64,000 nt of DNA, from positions 3,886-67,885 of the forward strand of contig DAOTWA010000060.1 in the NCBI GenBank assembly GCA_034435955.1. Direction: 5' to 3'. The number at the start of each line of letters is the position of its first letter. The first letter of the stretch is position 1. This DNA is from DAOTWA01 sp034435955. GTDB taxonomy: Bacteria > Chloroflexota > Anaerolineae > Anaerolineales > Anaerolineaceae. Positions 18,059 to 27,163 of this stretch are shown piece after piece. A program made the position numbers and the translations under genes. The notes under the pieces are model-generated. The model ran no database searches. It had not been told where the DNA came from and saw only the letters and a program-made list of their open reading frames with translations.

Positions 18059-18553
18059 TTGAAGCGATTATTCGTACTTCGGCATGCCAAGTCGTCCTGG
18101 AAAGATGAAACGTTGCCAGATCATGAGCGTCCGCTGAACAAGCGCGGCAAGCGCACCGCGCCTTTGATGGGCCGGCTGATGCGCGAGAAGGATCTGCTGC
18201 CGCAGATCATTTTGAGCTCGACTGCGTTGCGCTGTCGCCAGACGGTGGAAGCCGTGATAGGGGAGAGCGGTTTTGACGGGCCGATCCGCTGGCTGGATGA
18301 GTTCTACATGGCTGGACCTGAGGCGTATCTCGATGCGCTCGCCGGTCTGGACGAGGAGATCTCGGATGTGATGGTCGTAGGACACAACCCGGGGTTGGAA
18401 GAGCTGATCGAAGATCTCACCGGGCAGTACGAGACCCTGCCGACCGGCTCACTGGCCCTGCTTGAGCTGGCGATAAAACGCTGGAGCGACCTGAAAGAGG
18501 ATGTTCACGCCCGCCTTGTGAATGTCTGGCGCCCGAAAGAGATTTCGCGATAA
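18059..18553 (+). CDS. sixA: SixA-type phosphohistidine phosphatase
   Basis: A 164-residue histidine phosphatase. The catalytic LRHAKSSW motif begins at residue 7 (His9), followed by the Arg of LSSTALRCRQT (about 58-68), and the second His in VVGHNPGLEEL (about 106-117). Family members remove phosphate from phosphohistidine in phosphotransfer proteins such as ArcB. The start TTG 18059 is chosen because GGAGG ends five bases before it; GTG 18044 lies upstream without a site. No histidine kinase is adjacent. The phosphohistidine substrate is a family-based inference. Confidence 0.88.
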   Translation: MKRLFVLRHAKSSWKDETLPDHERPLNKRGKRTAPLMGRLMREKDLLPQIILSSTALRCRQTVEAVIGESGFDGPIRWLDEFYMAGPEAYLDALAGLDEEISDVMVVGHNPGLEELIEDLTGQYETLPTGSLALLELAIKRWSDLKEDVHARLVNVWRPKEISR

Positions 18554-18607
18554 AGAAGCAGGTTATCCCTGCATAGAAGCTTTAACGCGCTCAGGGTATT
18601 GTTTTGA

Positions 18608-19543
18608 TTATTTCAACCAATAGAACAAACCCTTCAGAGCGATGGCATACACCCGGTATGGTTTGGGTCCGACGAACGCTTTCCCATTGATGAAGATGGT
18701 TGGGGTGCCATAAAAACCGGTCTTGTCCACCGCATGGATCTGCGTTTGCACCGCGCTTTCCACCCGCGGATCGCTCATATAGAAACGGACCGCATTTGGG
18801 TTTATCCCAAGGTCGTTGAGCAGCGTATCGATATAAGCCGGGTCATCCAGATGGTTCTTATCCCCCTGAAACATGCGATCGTTAAATTGCCAATACTTAT
18901 CAGGCGCAATTTGGTAGATGCTGTAGCTCAGCCTGGTGAAGGAATCATCCTGCTCTTTTACCGGATAATTCATAAAATAAAAGTTGGCCTGATATTTCTC
19001 TGCAATGGCACGGATAACCGGATACACTTCGCGCGTATAATCACAATGATAGCTGCCGATCATCACGATCGTGTCGTTGGATGAGGCTTTGCTCTGCGGG
19101 AAGGTGCTGAAATCCACGCCATTCAGGCTCAGTTCCACTTTACCGGCCGGTTTGACCGGGCAGCCTTCCGTCGTGGTGACCTGATTGTTCGCGCCGCTGG
19201 GATCAAATACGCAGAAAGCCGAGGAATTTAAGCCGTTGCAACTGCCGGTGGTGTAAAACTCATATAACCCGCGCACCGACCAGACGCTGCTGGCTATTAA
19301 TGTAATAAAGAAAACCCAAGATAGAAGCTCGAAATTTCGATTCAGGAAAATCGCCGCCTTCTCCGAACGGGTAATGACCACGCCCAGCAAGCGGGCTTTC
19401 ATTTTCTCATCAAAACCGGTGTTGCATGGGCGCAGGGTGACCCGGCGCAATACGCAATCCAGAGCTTCGCCAGCCAGTTTCCGGTTAGAGGCGCTGAATA
19501 TCCCCAAAACCGATAAGACGATAAAAGCGACGATACAAAACAT
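18608..19543 (-). CDS. Membrane-anchored DsbA-like thioredoxin-fold protein with a single active-site Cys
   Basis: A 311-residue protein. Two hydrophobic segments (about 2-17 and 73-92) frame a basic loop containing Cys30 and Cys40, and a thioredoxin-like domain follows (about 140-310). The redox site reads YHCDYT, with Cys167 but Thr in place of the second Cys of CXXC; the cis-Pro loop GTPTIFING (about 279-287) is intact. The linker carries Cys102, Cys111 and Cys128. The gene starts 6 bases after the stop of the cysteine desulfurase gene, with AGGG upstream, so the two are probably co-transcribed and functionally linked. A disulfide isomerase, monothiol reductase or persulfide acceptor at the membrane is possible; which one is not clear. 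Confidence 0.75.
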   Translation of the reverse strand: MFCIVAFIVLSVLGIFSASNRKLAGEALDCVLRRVTLRPCNTGFDEKMKARLLGVVITRSEKAAIFLNRNFELLSWVFFITLIASSVWSVRGLYEFYTTGSCNGLNSSAFCVFDPSGANNQVTTTEGCPVKPAGKVELSLNGVDFSTFPQSKASSNDTIVMIGSYHCDYTREVYPVIRAIAEKYQANFYFMNYPVKEQDDSFTRLSYSIYQIAPDKYWQFNDRMFQGDKNHLDDPAYIDTLLNDLGINPNAVRFYMSDPRVESAVQTQIHAVDKTGFYGTPTIFINGKAFVGPKPYRVYAIALKGLFYWLK

Positions 19544-19549
19544 ATGACC

Positions 19550-20761
19550 CTAGAGCACTTTCCTGATTTTCTTTAAGCTGGAGACAAACAGCTCGACTTC
19601 TTCGAGCGTATTGTAGAGGTAAAAAGAAGCGCGCACGGAGCCCTGTATTTGATGCGCATTGAACCAGGAATGTGCGCAGTGCTGCCCAGAGCGCACCATG
19701 ATGCCAGCCGCCTGGTCCATCATCAAGGCGATGCGGTGTGAGTCGGTGTCCTCAATATAAAAAGTGACGATGCTGCTGCGCTGACCGGGATCGGCGGGGC
19801 CAATGATGTGAAGGCCCGCGATGTCCTGGATGCCTTCGCTCATGGCCTGATTGAGCAGGGTCTCATGCTTTCGGATCGCGTCGAAGCCAATCTTCTGGAG
19901 GTACTGCACCGCCGCCCCCAGGCCGATGATGCCGGCGTAATCCTGCAGACCGGCTTCGAATTTTTCGGGCGGCGGCAGGTATTCGCAGGAAGTGTAGGTG
20001 GATGAAGCGACCGTGTCGCCGCCTACCAGGAAGGGTTCCAGGCGTTCCAGCAGGGCATATTTGCCGTATAACACCCCGGTTCCGGAGGGCCCCAGCATTT
20101 TGTGGCCGGAAAAGGCCAGAAAATCCACATCCAACGCTTTCACGTCGATGGCGCGATGGGGCGCGGTCTGGGCGGCGTCGAGCAGCACCAGGGCGCCGGC
20201 TCGATGGGCGCTCTTGATGACCTCGCTGGCGGGGATGGTCACCCCATCGAAATTCGAGGTGTAGCCGAGGGACACCAACTTCACCCCGCCATCGAGGAGT
20301 CTCTCAAAGGCCGCCAGATCAAAGGTGTTGTCTGGCAGTGAAGGCACGATTTTGACCTGCACCCCCTGGTTTTTGACCAGCTTCTGCCAGGGGATCAGAT
20401 TGGAGTTATGCTCTTTGTCCGAAACCAATACCACATCCCCGTTGCGCAAGCCCAGCGAAGCGGCCACGAGATTAATGCCTTCGGTGGTGTTGCGCATGAA
20501 GACGATTTCCTCTTTGCGGGCGGCGTTGAGGAATTTGGCCAGTCTGCTCCGCGACTGATCCACTTCCTGGGTGACGGCATCCGCCAGGCGGTGCATGCTC
20601 CTTCCGCCGCAGGCCGAATATTTTATGTAATACTGTTGAAGAGCCTCAATGACGACCTTAGGCCTCAGGCTTTGACAGGCGTTATCAAAATAAATAATGG
20701 GCTTCTTACCCGCTTCGGACTGCAGGATGGGGAAGTCCTGACGGATTTTTTGAATATCCAT
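19550..20761 (-). CDS. Cysteine desulfurase (class V aminotransferase, SufS-like)
   Basis: A 403-residue PLP enzyme of the SufS/CsdA group. The N-terminal IYFDNACQSLRPKVV, the NTTEGIN segment, SDKEHNSNLIPW, LLDAAQTAPHRAIDV and the PLP lysine in FSGHKMLGPSG (about residue 229) all fit. The sulfur-carrying Cys lies in RSGQHCAHSWF (about 367), close to the RTGHHCAQP form of SufS. The enzyme would release sulfur from cysteine as a Cys persulfide. No sufBCD, sufU or iscU is next to it; instead the next gene downstream is a DsbA-like membrane protein. Assignment to SufS rather than a related lyase is probable, not certain. Confidence 0.85.
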   Translation of the reverse strand: MDIQKIRQDFPILQSEAGKKPIIYFDNACQSLRPKVVIEALQQYYIKYSACGGRSMHRLADAVTQEVDQSRSRLAKFLNAARKEEIVFMRNTTEGINLVAASLGLRNGDVVLVSDKEHNSNLIPWQKLVKNQGVQVKIVPSLPDNTFDLAAFERLLDGGVKLVSLGYTSNFDGVTIPASEVIKSAHRAGALVLLDAAQTAPHRAIDVKALDVDFLAFSGHKMLGPSGTGVLYGKYALLERLEPFLVGGDTVASSTYTSCEYLPPPEKFEAGLQDYAGIIGLGAAVQYLQKIGFDAIRKHETLLNQAMSEGIQDIAGLHIIGPADPGQRSSIVTFYIEDTDSHRIALMMDQAAGIMVRSGQHCAHSWFNAHQIQGSVRASFYLYNTLEEVELFVSSLKKIRKVL

Positions 20762-21145
20762 AGAATTCCAGCATCAAGAAAATTCTGACGGCTGCCAGGG
20801 TGGGGAAAAGAACGAAATTGAACCAGCGTAATGGACACAAAATGCCCAGGAACTCTCCGCTCTTGCAGCTCCACCTCTGGCAGCCTGCTCTGGTCGGTCC
20901 GTCTAACTGAATCGAATGACCTTGATTATCACGCGCCTGCTGGGATTGAATAGTGAAACCTGTCACCATTCGCCGGGCGAAATGTCACAATGTCATTTTT
21001 GCGGTGGAAGGTTGCACAAATGGTTATAATTAAAATGATGCGCTGTGATCATAAAGAATTTATAGTCTTCCAGACAGGTGTGGCCAACATCGCGCGAGCA
21101 GGACAATGATCCATGGTTTCAATCGCTGGACAAAGGGAGGCGGGT
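20762..21145. other. Divergent intergenic region
   Basis: About 380 bases between the cysteine desulfurase gene (reverse) and the XRE-cupin regulator gene (forward). The right half is AT-richer than the surroundings and contains TATAAT at 21025-21030 that could serve the regulator gene, though a well-placed -35 is not seen. No RNA gene, repeat or credible small ORF was found. Confidence 0.45.
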
Positions 21146-21805
21146 GTGGATATTTTAGGTAAGGAAGCATTGTCTATCGATGTGGGATCACGGCTGCGTA
21201 CGTTGCGCGATGAGCGCGGCGTTTCGATGCGCGCCCTGGCGCGGCGCAGCGGCCTCTCAGCCAACGCGTTGAGCATGATCGAACGCGGGCTCACTTCCCC
21301 ATCGGTCAGTACGCTGTACAAGCTGGCCACTGCGCTGGAGGTACCCATCACTGCTTTTTTCCGCCAGGAACCGCCGCGCAACAAGATCGTGTTTTGTAAG
21401 GCTTCCGAACGCGTCCGTGTTCCTTTCTTACGCGGCATGTGGGAAGGACTAGGCGGCGAGGCCTTCAGCGGGAGGATGGAACCCTTCATGCTCACCCTGG
21501 AAAGCGGCGGCTCCAGCGGACCACACGGCATGATCCACACCGGCCATGAATTCGTCTTTTGCCTGCGCGGCAGCCTCGAGTATCAGGTGGATGACCAGCA
21601 TTTCGTCCTCCAGGCCGGTGATAGTCTGATCTTCGCCGCACAGTTGCTCCATCGCTGGCGCAATGCGGGCAACACCGTGACCAATGCCATCATCGTCCTG
21701 GCCGGCTTCGAAGAGGCCGAGCGCCCGAGCGAATATCACCTTACTTCCACCCGCGAAGTGACAGAGTTCCCGTCGCCAAGAGAGGAGGACCAACCTGCTG
21801 GCTGA
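21146..21805 (+). CDS. XRE-family transcriptional regulator with C-terminal cupin
   Basis: A 219-residue regulator. The N-terminal helix-turn-helix (about 10-65) reads GSRLRTLRDERGVSMRALARRSGLSANALSMIERG, and the C-terminal cupin (about 125-195) has the pattern GHEFVFCLRGSLEYQVD and GDSLIFAAQLLHRWRN. The cupin probably binds a small metabolite and gates DNA binding, as in PuuR and related amino-acid or polyamine regulators. The start is GTG 21146, with GGGAGG 5 bases upstream; an ATG at 21113 without a site would add 11 residues. It lies 54 bases ahead of lysA on the same strand, so regulation of that gene or of itself is the likeliest role. Confidence 0.88.
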   Translation: MDILGKEALSIDVGSRLRTLRDERGVSMRALARRSGLSANALSMIERGLTSPSVSTLYKLATALEVPITAFFRQEPPRNKIVFCKASERVRVPFLRGMWEGLGGEAFSGRMEPFMLTLESGGSSGPHGMIHTGHEFVFCLRGSLEYQVDDQHFVLQAGDSLIFAAQLLHRWRNAGNTVTNAIIVLAGFEEAERPSEYHLTSTREVTEFPSPREEDQPAG

Positions 21806-21859
21806 GTCCCTTGCCTGTTTTCGCGAGCCGGCCCCCTGGCCGAAAATTTTGTTGCTTGG

Positions 21860-23164
21860 ATGATATTTGAGCCATTTTTCCCTATCACGACCCGTGTCGA
21901 CGCAGATGGACGCATGCGCATTGCCGGACAGGATCTGATCCACCTGGCAAGCATCTGGGGGACGCCGCTCTATGTGTACGATGGGGCGACCATTCGCAAG
22001 CAGTTGCAGGATTTACGCAGCTTCCTCGCTGCGAATTATCCAGGCGAGGCAGTCGTAGCCTACGCCGCCAAAGCCTACTTCTCGTTGCGCTTCGCAGCAC
22101 ACCTGGCGTCGCTGGGTGTAGGTGTGGATGCAGCCAGCCGGGGCGAATTGATCGTCGCCCGGCGCGCCGGTTTTGACCCGCAACGCATCCACTTGCATGG
22201 CAACAACAAGACCCGTGAAGAGCTGGAGCTCGCTGTCCACATGAGCATCCAGGCTGTGGTGGTCGATTCGTTCGATGAACTGGAGCTGCTCGAGGGACTG
22301 GCGGCTGACGAGCAAACCCGGGTGCGCGTCTGGCTGCGGATAACACCCGGCATCGATGTGAACACACACGCCTCTGTGCGCACCGGCCACCTTGCGAGCA
22401 AGTTTGGCTTCAGTCTGGCGGATGGGCAGGCCTCTGCGGCTGTTCGCCGGGTATTGGCCAGCCCCTGGCTGGATCTGACCGGATTGCATACCCACCTGGG
22501 CTCGCAGCTTTTCGACCCTCAGCCCTACCGCCTGGCTATCCGCGCCCTGTATGAGCTGGCCGCAGAGGAGCATTTCGTCCCGCGTGAGTTGAGCCCGGGC
22601 GGAGGATGGGGCGTGCGTTATACGGCCGACGATCCCTCAGATGACGCGCATCCCTGGATAGAGGCGGTCAGCCAGGAGATCCAGGAGCAGTGCGGACGCC
22701 TGTCCTGGCCGCTTCCCCGGCTGTTCCTGGAGCCGGGCCGCTGGATCGCGGCGCGGGCGGGCGTGGTCGTCTACACCGTGGGGACAAGCAAGGTGCTTGC
22801 CGACGGCCGCCGCGTGGTGGCTGTCGACGGCGGCATGGCCGACAACCCGCGCCCGGCGCTCTACGGCGCGCGTTACACCGCCTGCCCGGTGCTGCATCCC
22901 GACGCCGAGCCGGAGGAAACAGTCGCCATAGTGGGGAAATTCTGCGAAAACGGTGATGTGCTGATCCCGGAGATCAGGCTGCCGAAGATGAAGCGCGACG
23001 ATCTGCTGGCCGTGCCGGTCTCAGGCGCCTACCAGCTCAGCATGGCCTCCAACTACAACCTGGCCCCGCGACCGGCTGTGCTCTGGCTGGAAGAAGAGGG
23101 AGCCGAAATCCTCCAGGAGCGCGAGTTGCCCGAGACCTCCGACTGGTGGATAGCGGCAGGGTGA
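21860..23164 (+). CDS. lysA: Diaminopimelate decarboxylase
   Basis: A 434-residue PLP-dependent fold III decarboxylase. The PLP lysine is in VAYAAKAYFSL (Lys71). The glycine loop is SPGGGWGVRYT (about 247), the EPGR motif is near 292, and the active-site Cys lies in KFCENGDVL (about 358), a slight change from the usual CESGD. It would convert meso-diaminopimelate to lysine. No other lysine-pathway gene is in the window, and the upstream gene is an XRE-cupin regulator, a pairing also seen with amino-acid or polyamine decarboxylases, so a related substrate remains possible. The start at 21860 lacks a strong ribosome-binding site. Confidence 0.85.
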   Translation: MIFEPFFPITTRVDADGRMRIAGQDLIHLASIWGTPLYVYDGATIRKQLQDLRSFLAANYPGEAVVAYAAKAYFSLRFAAHLASLGVGVDAASRGELIVARRAGFDPQRIHLHGNNKTREELELAVHMSIQAVVVDSFDELELLEGLAADEQTRVRVWLRITPGIDVNTHASVRTGHLASKFGFSLADGQASAAVRRVLASPWLDLTGLHTHLGSQLFDPQPYRLAIRALYELAAEEHFVPRELSPGGGWGVRYTADDPSDDAHPWIEAVSQEIQEQCGRLSWPLPRLFLEPGRWIAARAGVVVYTVGTSKVLADGRRVVAVDGGMADNPRPALYGARYTACPVLHPDAEPEETVAIVGKFCENGDVLIPEIRLPKMKRDDLLAVPVSGAYQLSMASNYNLAPRPAVLWLEEEGAEILQERELPETSDWWIAAG

Positions 23165-23207
23165 GCCCGTCAAGAGGCGGTCTTATTGCCGCCTGGTCCC
23201 AAAGGGG

Positions 23208-26006
23208 TCACAGATTCAGCCACCTGGCCGCCGCGCGCGGTAAATCGGCGGCCGGCCCGATTACTTTGGTGCACGGCGGCAGCGAATCCAGGAAGATCTT
23301 CCCGTAGCGTTTGGACAGCACCCGACGGTCGAGGATTGCCACCACTCCCCGATCTGACTGGGTGCGGATCAAGCGGCCGAAACCCTGGCGAAAGCGGAGA
23401 ATAGCCTCCGGCAGGCTGTACTCGTTGAACGGGTCTTCGAATGTCTCCGAACGGGCGGCCACGATCGGATCCGTGGGTACATCGAAGGGCAGCTTGACGA
23501 TCACCAGCACCGAGAGCGCCTCGCCGGGGATATCCACTCCCTCCCAAAAGGCGCGTGTGCCCAACAGCACGGCCCGCTCTGCCCCGCGGAAGGTTTCCAG
23601 GAGGGTATTGGCCGAAGCCCCCTCGCCCTGCTCGTACACCAAAATGCCGTGGCGCGCTAGCGGCGCAGCGATGGCCTGCGAAGTGCGCTTCAGTTGCGCG
23701 TAAGAGGTGAACAGCACCAGCATGCGACCACCTGTGGCGCGCGCCAGGCTGACCAGGTTGTGCTCCACGGCGCGCTGGTGACCATTGACGTCCGAGGGTT
23801 CGGGCACGTCATTGGCCACGTACAGCAGGGCAGCGTTCTCGTAATCGAAGGGCGAGCCGAGGGCCAGTTCGTCGGCCTCATCCGCGTTCAGGCGGTTGCG
23901 CAGGTAATCGAACTCGCCGTTGGCTGCCAGTGTGGCCGAGGTCAGGATCACGCTGGCCTTCTCGTGCCACAGGTATTGCTCCATCAGCGGCCCGATGTGC
24001 AGCGGCGCCACCTGAAGGGTCAGTCGGTTGCCATTGGGGTTGACTTCCACCCAGTAGATCTTCCCGGCGTCCGGTTTGCTGACCAGGGCAGTCAGGTTGG
24101 CTTCGATCTCGGTCAGGCGGCGGAAGACGTTGCCCAGAGTGCCGAGCGCGTCTTCCAGCTCGTCCGTCAACTCTGTAAGCGCCTCGCCGGTGGACTGGAT
24201 GAGTTGGGCCAATGTGGCCAGCAGCACCCGGCAGGTCTCCCCGGCTTCATCCCAGGCGATTTCGACCTCGGTCCACGCCGGTTGAGTGCGCGTGGCCGGC
24301 AGAATGCGCTCTTGCTGGGGGTACTGTCCGATCGGCCGCCCTTCGCGCTGTTCGGCCAGGAAACTGTCCACCGCCTGAAAGAAGCGCCGGGCGAGATTTT
24401 CGAAGCGGAAGGCCTGGTCGGTGGCGCGCTGGACGAGCTGGTCGAAGGCGGCCAGTTCGGATGGCTTCACCAGCGCATGCACTGCGCTCAGATAACGGCC
24501 CAGGGCTCCAGAGGAACTCCCGCCCAGTTCGCGCATCAGGCGCTCGACGTCCCCCTGACTGGCGCGGAAGCTGAGCGCGTTGGTGGTGGCCGATTCCAGG
24601 TGGTGCGCCTCGTCCACGATCAGATAATCGTAATCCGGCAGCACCCGGCTGCCCGTGACGACATCGGACAGTAATAATGCATGGTTGACCACCAGCAGGT
24701 GGGCGGATTGGGCTGCCTGCCGTGCGCGGTAGAATGGACAGGCGCCGCCAGTGCGCTTGATGCAGGTTTCATTGGTGCAGCCCTCATCCTCAGCCGAAAT
24801 GCGGTTCCACACGTCCCGCTCCACCGGGCCGTTCAGGTTGATTTCATTGCGGTCGCCGGAGCCGCCTTGATGGAGCCAGACCAGGACCTTTGCCAGCACG
24901 CGCAGCTCGTCGGCCGTCTCCGGCCCGCGCTGGCGCAGGATTTCCAGCCTGCGCGGGCAGAGGTAGTTGGCGCGGCCCTTGAGCACGCAGGCCTGCAGGT
25001 CCAGGTTGAGCGCCGCGCGCAGGTCAGGGATGTCTTTCTTGATGAGCTGATCCTGCAGGTTGATCGTGTTTGTGGATACGACCACGCGCGCGCCGTTCTG
25101 CACCGACCAAAGCGCGGCTGGCACTAGGTAAGCGAAAGACTTGCCCGTGCCGGTTCCGGCTTCTACCAACAGGTGACGGCTTTCGGACAGGGCTCGGGTG
25201 ACGGCGCGCAGCATCTCGATCTGCTGGGAGCGCTGCTCATAGGCAGGGAAGTACCTGGCGAACGGCCCGCCCGCTTCCAACAGCGCGGCCACTTCCTCCG
25301 CGTCGAGCGGGGAGAGGCGCTGATTCGGCGTCAGCGGCGCGGGCGCCGCCGCTGTCTGCGTATCGAACAGCGGGACCGGCGGTCTATCCCCTGCGCGGCG
25401 GGCAGGCAATGGCTGACGGATCATCTGCCGCAGCACCTGGCTGAAAGCCCAACCTGCGCCCCAGTCCACCGGCTCGCTCAGCCGCACGATCTCGGCCACC
25501 AGTTCCACCGGCAGCTCGAGGGCCTGCTCGACCAGCCGCACATAGACGGAGTAAGTGACTCGGGCGTCGTCCAGGGCGCGGTGCGTGGCGGGGAAGGGGA
25601 TGCCCAACGCGGCGCCCAGCGCGCCCAGGTTGTAGCGGCTTGCCGTAGGCATCAGCACGGCCGCCAGCTCGTAGGTATCGATGATTTCGTTGAAACGCAG
25701 CGCGCCGGCGCGCTGGAGGAAGGACAGATCGAAGCCCACGTTATGGCCCAGAATGGGGTCATCGCCGGCGAATTCCACCAGCTCGGGCAGCACGGCGTGC
25801 AGCGGCGGGGCGTTGCGTACCATTTCGTTTGTGATGCCAGTGAGCTGGGTGATGAAAGGTGGAATGGGCCGTCCTGGATTGATCAGGCTCGACCATTCCT
25901 CTTCGACCCGCCGCCCCGAGAATCGCACCGCGCCGATCTCTAAGATGGAGTCCGCGTCTGGGTCGAGGCCGGTCGTTTCAATATCCAGGGCGACGATGGT
26001 GGGCAT
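23208..26006 (-). CDS. dinG: DinG-type ATP-dependent helicase with N-terminal DnaQ-like exonuclease
   Basis: A 932-residue fusion. The N-terminal DEDDh exonuclease (about 1-170) shows VALDIETTGLDPDADSILEIGAV, LGHNVGFDLSFL and HRALDDARVT. The helicase part (about 245-925) has Walker A EAGTGTGKSFAYL, Cys residues for a possible iron-sulfur cluster (CPRR, then CTNETCIKRTGGACPF), the DEAH box VDEAHHLE, and motif VI QGFGRLIRTQSDRG. This is the Firmicutes/Chloroflexota DinG layout with fused exonuclease. It belongs to the XPD-like superfamily 2 helicases acting on damaged or structured DNA (D-loops, R-loops). It is convergent with lysA. Confidence 0.93.
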   Translation of the reverse strand: MPTIVALDIETTGLDPDADSILEIGAVRFSGRRVEEEWSSLINPGRPIPPFITQLTGITNEMVRNAPPLHAVLPELVEFAGDDPILGHNVGFDLSFLQRAGALRFNEIIDTYELAAVLMPTASRYNLGALGAALGIPFPATHRALDDARVTYSVYVRLVEQALELPVELVAEIVRLSEPVDWGAGWAFSQVLRQMIRQPLPARRAGDRPPVPLFDTQTAAAPAPLTPNQRLSPLDAEEVAALLEAGGPFARYFPAYEQRSQQIEMLRAVTRALSESRHLLVEAGTGTGKSFAYLVPAALWSVQNGARVVVSTNTINLQDQLIKKDIPDLRAALNLDLQACVLKGRANYLCPRRLEILRQRGPETADELRVLAKVLVWLHQGGSGDRNEINLNGPVERDVWNRISAEDEGCTNETCIKRTGGACPFYRARQAAQSAHLLVVNHALLLSDVVTGSRVLPDYDYLIVDEAHHLESATTNALSFRASQGDVERLMRELGGSSSGALGRYLSAVHALVKPSELAAFDQLVQRATDQAFRFENLARRFFQAVDSFLAEQREGRPIGQYPQQERILPATRTQPAWTEVEIAWDEAGETCRVLLATLAQLIQSTGEALTELTDELEDALGTLGNVFRRLTEIEANLTALVSKPDAGKIYWVEVNPNGNRLTLQVAPLHIGPLMEQYLWHEKASVILTSATLAANGEFDYLRNRLNADEADELALGSPFDYENAALLYVANDVPEPSDVNGHQRAVEHNLVSLARATGGRMLVLFTSYAQLKRTSQAIAAPLARHGILVYEQGEGASANTLLETFRGAERAVLLGTRAFWEGVDIPGEALSVLVIVKLPFDVPTDPIVAARSETFEDPFNEYSLPEAILRFRQGFGRLIRTQSDRGVVAILDRRVLSKRYGKIFLDSLPPCTKVIGPAADLPRAAARWLNL

Positions 26007-26098
26007 GTGAAAGATTATACCAGCACCGCTAGAAGCCGTTTCATGAAGACTCCCAACGAACTCGGCGGATCTTAGCTGCTGACCGGGCAGCAGTTCGA

Positions 26099-26746
26099 TT
26101 AAATGACGCCAAATAGCGGGAGCAAATCTACCAGCGATCGAACAATCGGGTATTCAGCCTCGGGTGGAAAAACTGCAAAACGTCCGGTTGCGCCGACGAA
26201 GGGCATTCCCGCCGCGCGAGCCGTTTCGCAATCCACCGGCGTATCGCCCACGTAGACTGCCTCGGCCGGTTCGACCTGCATCTCCGCCGCGGCGCGCAGC
26301 AGGCAGTCCGGCGACGGTTTGGGCGTCGGCACGTCGTCGTGGGTGACGATCGTACGGAAGAAGCCGGCCAGATTCTCATTCTCGAGGTTGCGCAGCACGC
26401 GCACTTTCGAGCCCGAGGTCACCAACCCCAGCGGGTAAGCCGGCGCCAGCTTCTCCAGCGTATCGCGCGCGCCGGGCAGCAGTGGCGGATCGATGCGCGC
26501 GGCCGTTTCCAGCCAGATCGCGTCGGCCTGCTCCCACAGCTCGCGCGGCAGACCCACCGCGGTGTACGTGGCGAACCAGTTGGGCGAATAGTGGGCGCGG
26601 AAGGTCTCCTCGTCGAAGGGGATGCCGAAATGGGCGAAGGTGGCCTGGAAGGCGGCCAGGTGTACGGGGTAGGAATCCAGCAGCGTGCCGTCCAGATCGA
26701 ACAGGATGGCGCGAGGGGAGAGTCGCATGGGGAGATGAGATGACAT
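26099..26746 (-). CDS. HAD-superfamily phosphatase (phosphoglycolate phosphatase-like)
   Basis: A 215-residue HAD hydrolase of the beta-phosphoglucomutase/phosphoglycolate phosphatase type. Motif I is FDLDGTLLDS, motif II the Ser/Thr of LGLVTSGSK, motif III the Lys of TPKPSPDCL, and motif IV VYVGDTPVDCETARAAGM. A helical cap lies between motifs I and II (about 25-100). The phosphomonoester substrate cannot be told from sequence. The start is uncertain: ATG 26746 has only a TATAAT-like box about 10 bases upstream and no good ribosome-binding site, which could mean a leaderless message; ATG 26728 is an alternative. A longer frame to 26929 has no family match. Confidence 0.82.
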   Translation of the reverse strand: MSSHLPMRLSPRAILFDLDGTLLDSYPVHLAAFQATFAHFGIPFDEETFRAHYSPNWFATYTAVGLPRELWEQADAIWLETAARIDPPLLPGARDTLEKLAPAYPLGLVTSGSKVRVLRNLENENLAGFFRTIVTHDDVPTPKPSPDCLLRAAAEMQVEPAEAVYVGDTPVDCETARAAGMPFVGATGRFAVFPPEAEYPIVRSLVDLLPLFGVI

Positions 26747-27101
26747 GCCTGTGGTTATTATACCCGGCTCACAACCTGCGATGTCTCCTTGCTCGACCAG
26801 AACGCTCGATCTTAATTCCGGTCTGTTCCACCTTGTCATAGACTCCAGACGTCTTAGCGCGTCTGGACACAGACCTCCGAAGTCCAGAGTTGGGGAGGTG
26901 AAACTGGAAAACAGGATGATTACCCTCAAACCAACGAGATTTCGGGTCGGCCTTGTCGCGTCTGATTCGATGAGGCTGGAAGGCCTGGAAAATGATTCAA
27001 ATATACGGGCGACGAATAGCCGTTACGTATTCATACATGCGCCGAAGAGAATGCTCTCAACCGCCTGCTTGCCGGCGCAGCTACGCATTTTTTGCATAGA
27101 A
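26747..27101. other. Intergenic stretch without recognised gene
   Basis: About 355 bases between the HAD phosphatase gene and the terminator of the VIT/vWA gene. It contains a 7-bp hairpin (CCAGACG/CGTCTGG) near 26849-26870 and AT-richer sequence around 26990-27045. No credible ORF, RNA or repeat was found. Confidence 0.45.
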
Positions 27102-27130
27102 ACGTGCCTGGACAGCTCATCCAGGCACGT
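27102..27130 (-). terminator. Probable terminator after the VIT/vWA gene
   Basis: A perfect 11-bp stem ACGTGCCTGGA (27102-27112) / TCCAGGCACGT (27120-27130) with a 7-base loop, 34 bases beyond the stop of the VIT/vWA gene. The reverse-strand sequence after it begins TTCTATGC, so the U-tract is weak. Confidence 0.55.
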
Positions 27131-27163
27131 CGGTCAGAAGGTGAAATGGTTTGTGTTGATTCC

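Noticed and set aside
23694..24674. A 326-codon frame opposite the DinG gene
   Set aside because: It is fully inside the helicase gene on the other strand and has no recognisable motif.
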